From NCBI RefSeq assembly GCF_040640215.1, contig NZ_JBFABG010000006.1, positions 1-64,000 on the forward strand: a DNA stretch of 64,000 nt. The letters run 5' to 3'. Each line of letters opens with the position of its first letter. The first letter of the stretch is position 1. The notes beneath the pieces are model-generated. The model was not told the DNA's origin, made no database searches, and worked only from the letters and a program-made list of their open reading frames with translations. The stretch is from Actinosynnema sp040640215. GTDB taxonomy: Bacteria > Actinomycetota > Actinomycetes > Mycobacteriales > Pseudonocardiaceae. The translations under genes were made by a program, and so were the position numbers. Of this stretch, positions 35,597-43,226 are shown piece by piece.

Positions 35597-36187
35597 ATGA
35601 CGTCGGGCCCACCCCCCACGCCCTTCCCCGCCGACCGGTCGCGGCCCCTGCCCCGGCTGCGCCTCAAGCCGCCCGCGCTGCCGGTGGGCCACGTGGACGG
35701 CGCGTGGTGGCCGCGATCGCGTGACCTCGTGGCCGAACTGCCGGCGCTGGCCGGAGCGCTCGCCGACCGGCTCGGCGTCGTGGAGCGGGTGGTCTTCGCC
35801 CGGACTTTCTGGGGCACCGCGCCGGAGCACGTCGAGTTCGACGGGAGGACCGTCACGCTGCTCGGGTTCGCCGCGCTGGACACCGACGTCGTGCAGGTCT
35901 CCAGCACCGATCACCGGCACGTCGACCTGCTGGTCGTGCCACCGGACGCGGACGGCCGGGCGGCCGATCGCGCGCTGGCCCTCGCCTCGGCGTCGGACCA
36001 CACCCGCCTGCCCGCCCAGATCCTCGCCGCCGCCGGGATCGCCTCCGGGCCAACCTCCGGACCCGCCTCTGGGTCCGCTTCTGGGCCCGCTTCTGGGCCC
36101 GCGCCGGCCGTGGGCGAGCACCCGCCCGTCCACCGCACGCGGCACCGCACCCACTCCGGACGGGGTCGCGGCCTGCCGACCGGATAG
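35597..36187 (+). CDS. DUF5994-family protein
   Basis: A 196-residue protein. LRLKPPALPVGHVDGAWWPR and SRDLVAELPALAGALADRLG are characteristic of DUF5994, a small actinobacterial family of unknown function; LDLLVVPPDADGRAADRALA follows. The C-terminal 50 residues are a low-complexity Gly/Pro/Ser/Ala tail coded by a 12-base tandem repeat, then a basic end. A -10-like TAGGGT at 35480 would give a leader of about 110 bases. Convergent with the GntR gene. Confidence 0.72.
   Translation: MTSGPPPTPFPADRSRPLPRLRLKPPALPVGHVDGAWWPRSRDLVAELPALAGALADRLGVVERVVFARTFWGTAPEHVEFDGRTVTLLGFAALDTDVVQVSSTDHRHVDLLVVPPDADGRAADRALALASASDHTRLPAQILAAAGIASGPTSGPASGSASGPASGPAPAVGEHPPVHRTRHRTHSGRGRGLPTG
36041..36100 (+). 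repeat. 12-base tandem repeat in the DUF5994 gene
   Basis: Five in-frame copies of a unit close to GCTTCTGGGCCC, coding alternating Ser-Gly-Pro-Ala. The two copies at 36077-36100 are nearly identical, indicating recent slippage; the first two are diverged. Confidence 0.75.
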
Positions 36188-36256
36188 CGGGCACCGGAAA
36201 GCCGAAGCTCCCGCACTCCGTTGTGCGGTCGCAGGGGGTGCGGACGGGGCGCGGTC

Positions 36257-36979
36257 TCAGCCGGTGAGCGGGATGGTGAACTTCGGGGCCGAGCCACCGG
36301 TGCTGGACACCGTCGTCGTGGCCTCGACGGGCGTGCCGGACGAGCCGTGGGTGATCCGGTGGACCACCAGGACCGGCGCGTCGACCGGGATGTCCAGGGT
36401 GTCCGCCTCGTGCCGGCTGGGCAGGCGGGCGTCGAGCTGCACGGTCGCCACGATCGGGTCCAGACCGGCGTTGCGCAGCAGCGGGGTCAGGTCCGGGTGC
36501 GGCGTGTCGTTGCGGTCGGAGATGTCGTGACCGGTGTGCCGCTCGATGGTGCTGGCCACGACCTTGGGCAGCCACTGCTGGTCGATGCTGGTCACCCTGG
36601 TACCCGTGTGGTGGTGCCGCACGCGGTGCACCACGAGGCTGCCGGTGGTCAGGCCGAACCGGCCGGCGATGTCCGGGCCGGCGGCGGTCCAGCCGCTGAG
36701 CACCACCTTCGGGTAGGTCGCGCCGTCCGGCAGCATCCTCGGCGGCTGGGGCTGCGACGGGACCGTCGTGCCGCAGACCAGCGTGCCCAGGCCCTGCTTG
36801 GACGTCGCGACGCCCTGCGCGACCAGCACGGCCACGGCCGCGCGCGCGGTGCCCCGGGCCACGCCGAACCTGTCCATCAGCTCGTGCAGGGTGGGCAGTG
36901 CACTGCCCACCGGGTATTCGCCCCGGTCGATGGCACCGATCAGGTGATCGGCGATGAGCCGGTACTTCACGTCTTCCAC
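36257..36979 (-). CDS. GntR/HutC-family regulator
   Basis: A 240-residue GntR regulator of the HutC branch. The winged helix domain is at residues 1-70 (ADHLIGAIDRGEYPVGSALP, MDRFGVARGTARAAVAVL) and the UTRA-like effector domain follows, with HHHTGTRVTSIDQQWLP and VLVVHRITHGSSGTPVEA. HutC-type proteins such as DasR and NagR sense sugar phosphates or organic acids. GTG 36979 has GGAGG four bases upstream. It is divergent from a ROK regulator, and a DasR-type palindrome lies between them. No transporter or catabolic operon adjoins. Confidence 0.88.
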   Translation of the reverse strand: MEDVKYRLIADHLIGAIDRGEYPVGSALPTLHELMDRFGVARGTARAAVAVLVAQGVATSKQGLGTLVCGTTVPSQPQPPRMLPDGATYPKVVLSGWTAAGPDIAGRFGLTTGSLVVHRVRHHHTGTRVTSIDQQWLPKVVASTIERHTGHDISDRNDTPHPDLTPLLRNAGLDPIVATVQLDARLPSRHEADTLDIPVDAPVLVVHRITHGSSGTPVEATTTVSSTGGSAPKFTIPLTG

Positions 36980-37056
36980 GTCGCCTCCCCCAAGCCGAAT
37001 CTCACCGCAGGGACGTGAGCTGGGCGCACTTAGTAACGAACCGTTCGATACTCTGC

Positions 37057-37072
37057 TATGGTCTGGACCACT
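37057..37072. promoter_or_regulatory. DasR-like operator (dre-like site)
   Basis: The 16 bases TATGGTCTGGACCACT match the published DasR element AGTGGTCTAGACCACT at 13 positions, with the palindromic core TGGTC/GACCA intact (37059-37070). A second short palindrome CGAAC-C-GTTCG lies at 37037-37047, and a -35/-10 pair TTGTCA (37072) and TAGCGT (37093) overlaps or follows for the ROK gene. Confidence 0.5.
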
Positions 37073-37128
37073 TGTCAAGGGCTTGGACCTGCTAGCGTGC
37101 GCGTCGAGAGCACGGAAGCGAGGCACGC

Positions 37129-38325
37129 GTGTCATCCGGATCGGCGGCTACCGGGCCCCACGTGCTGCGGCGGATCAACGCCGCGGCCGTCCTCAACGCG
37201 CTGCGCGACGCCGACGGCCACACCTCCACCGTGTCCGACCTGGTCGTGGCCACCGGGTTGTCCCGGCCGGCGGTCACCCGCGCCCTGACCGCGCTGTCCG
37301 ACGCGGGCATCGCCGAGTTCTCCAGCCCCACCGAGCACCAGATCGGCCGCCCCGCCCAGCGCGCCCGCTTCCGCGCCGACCTGGGCCACGTCGCGGGCAT
37401 CGACGTCGGGCCGCACAAGGTCCTGGTGATGATCGCCGACCTGGCCGGCACCGTGCTCGCCGAGCGCGAGGCCGCCAGCCCGACCGGACCCGACATGGTC
37501 CCCCTGCTGCGCAGCACGCTCACCGACATCGCCGTCGAAGCGGGCGTGACGCCGACAGACCTGTGGTCGGTCGCCGTGGGCACGCCCGGGATCGTGGACC
37601 ACGAGCGCGGCGAGGTCGTGCTGGCCCCGAGCATCCCCGGCTGGTCCAGCCTGCCGGTGATCGCCGAGCTGCGCGAGTGGCTGGGCTGCCCGGTCGGCAT
37701 CGAGAACGACGTCAACCTGGCCGTGGTCGCCGAGCGGTGGCGCGGCGAGGCGGGCGACAACCTGCTGTTCGTGCAGTGGGGCGAGCGCATCGGCACCGGG
37801 ATGGTGATCGACGACAAGCCCTACCGGGGCGCGTCGTCCGCCGCCGGCGAGCTCGGGTTCATCGACCTGGTCACCGACCTGGACGACGAACCCAAGCCAC
37901 CGACCGACGGGCTGGGCGCGTTCGAACGGCTGGTCGGCACGGGCGAGATCCTCCGGCTGGGCGTGCAGCGCTGCGACAGCCCGCTGCGCGACCGGCTCGC
38001 CGAGTGCGCCGACATCGCCCCGCTGTTCGAGGCGGCGGAGGCCGGCGACCCGGCGGCGGCCTCGGTGGTGGACACCATCGCGACCCGCTTCGCACGGGGC
38101 CTGGCCGTCCAACTCCTGATCATGGACCCGCAGCGGGTCGTGGTCGGCGGCGGGGTGTCCCGGGCGGGCGACGTGCTCTTCGACGCGGTCCGCAAGCGCC
38201 TCGGCCGGCTGCTGCTGGTGCCGGTGGACCTGCGGGTGTCGGCGCTGGGCGCGGGCAACGTCGCCCTGGGCGCGGTCCGCATGGCGCTGGACCACGTCGA
38301 GCACCGGCTCACCGCCCTGCTCTAG
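37129..38325 (+). CDS. ROK-family regulator
   Basis: A 398-residue NagC/XylR-type repressor. The N-terminal winged helix at about 10-75 (VSDLVVATGLSRPAVTRALT) precedes the actin-like ROK domain with VAGIDVGPHKVLVMIADLAG, GTPGIVDHERGEV, NDVNLAVVAERW and RGASSAAGELGFIDL. The usual zinc motif CXCGXXGC is absent: the region after GELGFIDL reads DLDDEPKPPTDGLGAFER with no cysteines. Combined with a helix-turn-helix this suggests a pure regulator. GTG 37129 follows GCGAGG. It probably shares control with the divergent GntR gene. Confidence 0.88.
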   Translation: MSSGSAATGPHVLRRINAAAVLNALRDADGHTSTVSDLVVATGLSRPAVTRALTALSDAGIAEFSSPTEHQIGRPAQRARFRADLGHVAGIDVGPHKVLVMIADLAGTVLAEREAASPTGPDMVPLLRSTLTDIAVEAGVTPTDLWSVAVGTPGIVDHERGEVVLAPSIPGWSSLPVIAELREWLGCPVGIENDVNLAVVAERWRGEAGDNLLFVQWGERIGTGMVIDDKPYRGASSAAGELGFIDLVTDLDDEPKPPTDGLGAFERLVGTGEILRLGVQRCDSPLRDRLAECADIAPLFEAAEAGDPAAASVVDTIATRFARGLAVQLLIMDPQRVVVGGGVSRAGDVLFDAVRKRLGRLLLVPVDLRVSALGAGNVALGAVRMALDHVEHRLTALL

Positions 38326-38468
38326 CCGAGCGCCACGCGGGCCGGGTGCCGGTCGGACAGGTCACCGACACCGGGCACGTCCACTGTGGACGGTCCGGTG
38401 ACCGGAACGCGGCGCGGGCGACCACCGGCCCACTTGCCGACGTGCCCCCGACCGACGAGGGTGTGCGC

Positions 38469-39425
38469 ATGGGCGCTGCTGAAGAACGCGACGGCGTGTC
38501 GCTGACCAACCTCGACCAGCCGTTGTTCGAGGGGGCCGACGCCACCAAACGCGACCTCGTCGACTACCTGGACGCCGTGCGCGACCGGATTCTGCCCACC
38601 CTGGCGGGGCGGCCCTTGTCCGTGGTGCGCGTGCTGCGCGGTCAGGACCCGTTCATGCAGAAGAACGTCCCCAAGTACACGCCGGACTTCGTGCGCACGG
38701 TGCCGGTGTGGGCGGACGCGTCCAAGCGGAAGGTCAACTACGCCCTGTGCGACGACCGCCGGACCCTCCTGTGGTTCGCCAACCAACGCGCGGTGGAGTA
38801 CCACGTCCCGCTCAGCCTCGCGGACGACCGCGAACACCCCCAGTACGTGGTCCTCGACCTCGACCCGCCGGAGGGCGAGCCGTTCGACGCCGTGGTCGGT
38901 GCCGCACGACTGGTCCGGGCGGCGCTGGCCGACGCCGGCCTCACCGGCGCGGTGAAGACCAGCGGGGCCAAGGGGTTGCACGTGTTCGTGCCGGTCGCGG
39001 CGAGCGACGACGACGCGGCGGCGGCGACCCGCGCGCTGGCCGCCCGCGCCGAGCGGATCGACCCCGGCACCGCCACCACCGCCTACATCCGCGAGGAGCG
39101 CGAGGGCAAGGTGTTCCTCGATTCGACCCGCGCGTACGGGGCGACGGTGGTCGCCGCGTACAGCCCCCGGATCCGCCCCGGCACGCCGGTGTCGTTCCCG
39201 GTGTCGTGGGACGACCTGGACCGGGTCACCCCGCGCGACTTCACCCTGCGGACCGCCGTGGACCTGCTCGGCGGCGACGACCCGTGGGCGGCGCGCCTGC
39301 CCGCGCCGCAGCGGCTCCCCGAGGACCTGGTGGCCGAGGGTCGGGAGATCCCGGTCGCCCGCGTCGTGGCGATGCACGAGGGCAAGCGACGCGCGAAGGC
39401 CCGCCGGGAGGAGGGCGCGGAGTAG
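38469..39425 (+). CDS. LigD-type polymerase domain protein
   Basis: A 318-residue stand-alone archaeo-eukaryotic primase-like polymerase of the LigD POL type, used in bacterial non-homologous end joining for gap filling and ribonucleotide addition. Recognisable elements are LTNLDQPLFEGADATKRDLV, GQDPFMQKNVPKYTPDFV, YVVLDLDPPEG with the metal-binding Asp130/Asp132, TSGAKGLHVFVPV and AYSPRIRPGTPVSFPVSWDD. No ligase or phosphoesterase domain is attached and no Ku gene is in the window. ATG 38469 lies eight bases after GAGGG. Start and function are secure; cellular role inferred. Confidence 0.9.
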   Translation: MGAAEERDGVSLTNLDQPLFEGADATKRDLVDYLDAVRDRILPTLAGRPLSVVRVLRGQDPFMQKNVPKYTPDFVRTVPVWADASKRKVNYALCDDRRTLLWFANQRAVEYHVPLSLADDREHPQYVVLDLDPPEGEPFDAVVGAARLVRAALADAGLTGAVKTSGAKGLHVFVPVAASDDDAAAATRALAARAERIDPGTATTAYIREEREGKVFLDSTRAYGATVVAAYSPRIRPGTPVSFPVSWDDLDRVTPRDFTLRTAVDLLGGDDPWAARLPAPQRLPEDLVAEGREIPVARVVAMHEGKRRAKARREEGAE

Positions 39426-39445
39426 CACTCGGACCAACCACCACT

Positions 39446-39481
39446 GTATTTATTCCACACTGAAATAATAGAGAATATAAA
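39446..39481. promoter_or_regulatory. AT-rich island before the second M28 gene
   Basis: 28 of these 36 bases are A or T in a 72 percent GC genome. It contains candidate -10 hexamers (AATAAT, TATAAA) and lies about 105 bases ahead of the exported peptidase. It may be a strong promoter or the nucleation site of a xenogeneic silencer such as Lsr2. Confidence 0.45.
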
Positions 39482-39587
39482 GCTGTCGCTTTGCGGCCGA
39501 ATGTGTCACGACGTTCGTCGCTACCGCCGAGTTGCCGCAGGCCGCAGGCTCGACACCGGCTATCCCTACACCCCTGCGGAGGCAGCC

Positions 39588-40889
39588 ATGTCCTTCAAGA
39601 GGACGACGCCGCTGGCGAGCGCCCTGCTCCTCGCCACGGCTTTGCTGAGCCCACCAGCGGCCACAGCGGCACCGAGCGCGTCGGCCGCGCCGGACATCCC
39701 GTTGGCCAACGTCCAAGCGCACCTGAACAGCTTGCAGACGATCGCCAACAACAACGGCGGCAACCGGGCGCACGGCCGGCCCGGCTACCGCGCGTCGGTG
39801 GACTACGTCAAGGCCAAGCTCGACGCCGTGGGCTACACGACGTCGATCCAGCAGTTCACGCACGGCGGCGCGACCGGCTACAACCTGATCGCCGACTGGC
39901 CCGGCGGCGACGCGAACAACGTCCTGATGCTCGGCGGCCACCTGGACAGCGTCAACGCCGGCCCCGGCATCAACGACAACGGCACCGGGTCGGCGGGCAT
40001 CCTGGAGGTCGCGCTGACCGTGGCGCGGGAGAACCTCAAGCCGCAGAAGCACCTGCGGTTCGGGTGGTGGGGCGCGGAGGAGCTGGGCCTGATCGGGTCC
40101 ACCTACTACGTGAACCAGCTCCCCGCGGCGGAGAAGTCGAAGATCAAGGCGTACCTGAACTTCGACATGACCGGCTCGCCCAACCCCGGCTACTTCGTCT
40201 ACAGCGCCAGCGGTCAGCCCTCCGGGTCCGTGCAGCTCCAGCAGACGCTGGAAGCCGGCTTCAGCGGCAAGGTGGCCACCGAGCTGACCTCCGTCGGCGG
40301 GCGCTCCGACCACGCGGCGTTCGCGCGGGCGGGCATCCCGATCGGCGGCCTGTTCACCGGCGCGGAGGTCACCAAGACCGCCGCCCAGGCGTCGAAGTGG
40401 GGCGGCCAGTCGGGCGTGGCGTTCGACCGCTGCTACCACCGGTCGTGCGACACCACGGGCAACATCGACAACACCGCGCTGGACCGGATGACCGACGTCA
40501 TCGCCTACGCGCTGTGGACGTTGGCCGGCACGGGCACCCCGCCGGACGGGAAGAAGTTCACCAACGACGACGACCTGACCCTGCCCGACCAGGCCACCAC
40601 CGAGAGCTCGATCACCGTGTCCGGCGTCTCCGGCAACGCGCCCTCGGCGCTGGTGCTCGGCGTGGACATCACCCACACCTACCGCGGCGACCTGGTGATC
40701 GACCTGGTCGCACCGGACGGCACGGCGTTCCGGGTGAAGAACTCCGGCAACGACAGCGGCGACAACCTCGTGACGACCTACACGGTCAACGCGTCGGGTG
40801 AAGCCGCTGACGGCGTGTGGAAGCTGCGCATCCGCGACGCGGGCCCGCAGGACGTCGGCAAGCTCAACAGTTGGTACCTCCAGTTCTGA
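39588..40889 (+). CDS. Secreted M28 aminopeptidase with P-domain
   Basis: A 433-residue exported dizinc aminopeptidase of the SGAP type. Signal peptide to about residue 27 (LLLATALLSPPAATA-APS). The catalytic domain keeps all five ligands: GGHLDSVNAGPGINDNGT, WWGAEELGLIGS, NFDMTGS and RCYHRSCDT. The C-terminal 115 residues are a proprotein-convertase P-domain (ITVSGVSGNAPSALVLGVDI, DLVIDLVAPDGTAFRVK, DGVWKLRIRDAGPQD). It is a close paralogue of the enzyme at 24487 but with a different C-terminal module. ATG 39588 has GGAGG five bases upstream. Confidence 0.92.
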   Translation: MSFKRTTPLASALLLATALLSPPAATAAPSASAAPDIPLANVQAHLNSLQTIANNNGGNRAHGRPGYRASVDYVKAKLDAVGYTTSIQQFTHGGATGYNLIADWPGGDANNVLMLGGHLDSVNAGPGINDNGTGSAGILEVALTVARENLKPQKHLRFGWWGAEELGLIGSTYYVNQLPAAEKSKIKAYLNFDMTGSPNPGYFVYSASGQPSGSVQLQQTLEAGFSGKVATELTSVGGRSDHAAFARAGIPIGGLFTGAEVTKTAAQASKWGGQSGVAFDRCYHRSCDTTGNIDNTALDRMTDVIAYALWTLAGTGTPPDGKKFTNDDDLTLPDQATTESSITVSGVSGNAPSALVLGVDITHTYRGDLVIDLVAPDGTAFRVKNSGNDSGDNLVTTYTVNASGEAADGVWKLRIRDAGPQDVGKLNSWYLQF

Positions 40890-40957
40890 GGTGAGACCGG
40901 CGGCGATCCGCCCGCCGCCGGTTCCCGACCGCACTCGGCCAACCGTCCCCCCGGCCG

Positions 40958-41161
40958 CTACCGCTCCGGCTCGGCGTCCGCGTCCGGCTCCGGCTCGGCG
41001 TCCACCGCCGCGACGGTGCCCGGGTTCGACTCGGCGACGGTGACCGGGTCGGCGGCGGGGCTCGGGTCGGGCGTGGTCTCGCGCAGGTCCTCGGCGATCA
41101 CCTTCGCCTCGTCGATGAGCTGCCGGGTCCGCACCAGGTCGGCTTCGTCGGGTTCGGTCAT
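40958..41161 (-). CDS. Small acidic hypothetical protein
   Basis: A 67-residue protein with a helical N-terminal half (DEADLVRTRQLIDEAKVIAE) and an acidic Pro/Ala/Glu-rich, probably disordered tail (EPEPDADAEPE). No family recognised. ATG 41161 has GGGAGG seven bases upstream. It lies last in a leftward series after the sulfate-ester operon and may or may not share its transcript. Confidence 0.55.
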   Translation of the reverse strand: MTEPDEADLVRTRQLIDEAKVIAEDLRETTPDPSPAADPVTVAESNPGTVAAVDAEPEPDADAEPER

Positions 41162-41208
41162 GGCACACCTCCCGCACCGGGGTTGCCGGCCCGGGTCGGG
41201 CCAAACCG

Positions 41209-41589
41209 TCAGCGGTGCACGGCCTTGACCTCCTCGGTCCACCACCGGGGTTCCGGGCGGACCCAGCGGCCCAGGAACAGCACCAGCAGGGACCCGACCA
41301 GGCCCAGCAGGGTCGCGGGCCACGCCCAGGCCCGCCGCGCGCCCAGGGCCGACTCGCAGGCGGCCACGTTCTCCGCCACCTCGGCGGTGCGCCTGTCGTG
41401 CGGGTCGTAGGTCACCGAGCCGGGCAGACCGGTGGCGGGGCTGCCGCACGCGACTTCAGCGCCCCGCGCGCCGGTCACCTCGACGGTGGTCAACAGACAC
41501 GTCCCACCGATGAAGAGCGTCGAGGCGAACAGCAGGACCAGTGCGGTGTGCAGGTATGGGTTCACGGAGAACTTCGCCCTGTCCGTCAC
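41209..41589 (-). CDS. Two-helix membrane protein
   Basis: A 126-residue protein with transmembrane helices at about 15-36 (LVLLFASTLFIGGTCLL) and 88-108 (WPATLLGLVGSLLVLFLGRW) and a 50-residue extracytoplasmic loop holding two cysteines (VACGSP, AACESA). The cytoplasmic tail is basic and Trp-rich. No family recognised. GTG 41589 sits only one base after a GGAGGG run, so the true start may differ slightly. It follows the transporter ATPase gene by 59 bases on the same strand. Confidence 0.6.
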   Translation of the reverse strand: MTDRAKFSVNPYLHTALVLLFASTLFIGGTCLLTTVEVTGARGAEVACGSPATGLPGSVTYDPHDRRTAEVAENVAACESALGARRAWAWPATLLGLVGSLLVLFLGRWVRPEPRWWTEEVKAVHR

Positions 41590-41648
41590 CCCTCCATCCT
41601 CCTCGTTCCGAGGGCTGGTTGTCGTCTGGAAACTTCCGGTTTCCGGGG

Positions 41649-43226
41649 TCAGGCCGGGACCTCGGCCAGGGTGGCGCGGCGGGCGCGCTGGGCGACGGGA
41701 TCGGGGATGGGGACGGCGTCGACCAGGCGTCGGGTATAGGCGGCGGCGGGGGTCCGGAGGACTTCGTGGTGGGGCCCCTGCTCCACCACGTGCCCCCGGT
41801 GCAGCACCGCCACGCGGTGGGCCAGGGAGTCGACCACGGCCAGGTCGTGGCTGATGAACAGGCACGCGAAACCGTGCTCCCGTTGCAGCTCGGTCAACAG
41901 CGCCAGGATCGACGCCTGGACGGACACGTCGAGGGCGCTGGTCGGCTCGTCGGCGATCAGCAGGTCCGGGGACAACGCCAGCGCCCGCGCGATGCCCACC
42001 CGCTGGCGCTGGCCCCCGGACAGCTCCCGGGGCCGGCGGTCGGCGTGGTCGGCGGGCAGCCGGACCGCGTCCAGCAGTTCCGCGACCCGCCGCCGGTGGT
42101 CGCCCGGCCGGCGGTGCACGCGCAGGGGTTCGGCGATGCAGTCGGCGACGGTCATCCTGGGGTTCAGCGAGCTGCCCGGGTCCTGGAAGACGAAGCCCAG
42201 CCGCGCGCGGGCCGCGCCGGGGTCGGTGCCGAGCACCGCCGCCGTGCCCGCCGTCGGCCGCAGGACGCCCGCCGCCACCCTGCCCAGGGTGGACTTGCCG
42301 GAACCCGATTCGCCGACCAGGCCGACCACCTCGCCGCGCGCCACGTGCAGGTCCACAGTGGACAGTGCGGTGAAGTCGCCGTACCGGACGGTCACCCCGG
42401 TCAGCCGCAGCGCGTCGGTGGACGTGTGGGGCGGCGCGGGGTCGCGGTGGCCCAGCCTGGGCACGGCGGCCAGCAGTTCCCGGGTGTACGCGCGGGTGGG
42501 GCCCGCGAACAGCTCGTCGACCGGGGCCTGCTCGACCAGTTCGCCGTGGCGCAGGACGGCCACCCGGTCGGCCAGGTCGGCGACGACGCCCATGTTGTGG
42601 GTGATCAGCAGGATCGCGGTGCCCAGGCGGTCGCGCAGGTCGCGCAGCAGGTCCAGGATCTCGGCCTGCACGGTCACGTCCAGGGCGGTGGTCGGCTCGT
42701 CGGCGATGATCAGGTCCGGCTCGTTGGCCAGCGCCAGCGCGATGACGACCCGCTGCTTCTGGCCGCCGGAGAGCTGGTGCGGGTAGTGCCGCACCCTGGT
42801 CGCCGGGTCGGGGATGCCCACCAGGCCGAGGAGCTCGACCGCCGCGCGGTGGGCGGCGGACCGGGAGAGCGCGCGGTGGGCGCGCAGCACGGCGGCGAGC
42901 TGCCACCCGACGGTCCGCACGGGGTTGAGCGCGGTGGCCGGTTCCTGGAACACCATGGCCACCGAGCGCCCCCGCACCTCCCGCAACGCCGCCTCGCCCG
43001 CACCGACCAGTTCCCGGCCGGCCAGCCGCACGCTGCCGCGCACCTCGGCGTTCGCCGGGAGCAGGCCCAGGACCGCGCGGGCGGTCACGGACTTGCCGGA
43101 GCCGGATTCCCCCACCAGGGCCAGGATCTCGCCCGGCGCGATGGTCAGGTCCACCTCGCGCACGGCCCGGACGTCGCCGAAGGAGACCTCCAGACCCGAG
43201 ATGGCCAGCAGGTCAGTCGTAGACAC
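41649..43226 (-). CDS. ABC transporter, fused DppD-DppF-type ATPase
   Basis: A 525-residue double ATPase powering the permeases upstream. Each half has Walker A (GESGSGKSVTARA near residue 42; GESGSGKSTLGRV near 312), the ABC signature (QLSGGQKQRVVIA; ELSGGQRQRVGIA) and Walker B (LIIADEPTTALD; LLIADEPTSALD), so both sites look active. This is the peptide/nickel/opine family. GTG 43226 lies inside the end of the sulfatase gene, with a 14-base overlap and GGAGG about eight bases upstream. Last core gene of the operon. Confidence 0.92.
   Translation of the reverse strand: MSTTDLLAISGLEVSFGDVRAVREVDLTIAPGEILALVGESGSGKSVTARAVLGLLPANAEVRGSVRLAGRELVGAGEAALREVRGRSVAMVFQEPATALNPVRTVGWQLAAVLRAHRALSRSAAHRAAVELLGLVGIPDPATRVRHYPHQLSGGQKQRVVIALALANEPDLIIADEPTTALDVTVQAEILDLLRDLRDRLGTAILLITHNMGVVADLADRVAVLRHGELVEQAPVDELFAGPTRAYTRELLAAVPRLGHRDPAPPHTSTDALRLTGVTVRYGDFTALSTVDLHVARGEVVGLVGESGSGKSTLGRVAAGVLRPTAGTAAVLGTDPGAARARLGFVFQDPGSSLNPRMTVADCIAEPLRVHRRPGDHRRRVAELLDAVRLPADHADRRPRELSGGQRQRVGIARALALSPDLLIADEPTSALDVSVQASILALLTELQREHGFACLFISHDLAVVDSLAHRVAVLHRGHVVEQGPHHEVLRTPAAAYTRRLVDAVPIPDPVAQRARRATLAEVPA

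Noticed and set aside
36041..36100. CRISPR-like repeats
   Set aside because: The repeats are contiguous 12-mers in coding phase with no spacers and no cas genes nearby.
36954..38468. Long upstream extension of the LigD-type polymerase frame
   Set aside because: It overlaps the ROK gene in another frame and has no recognisable domain; the POL domain is complete from 38469.
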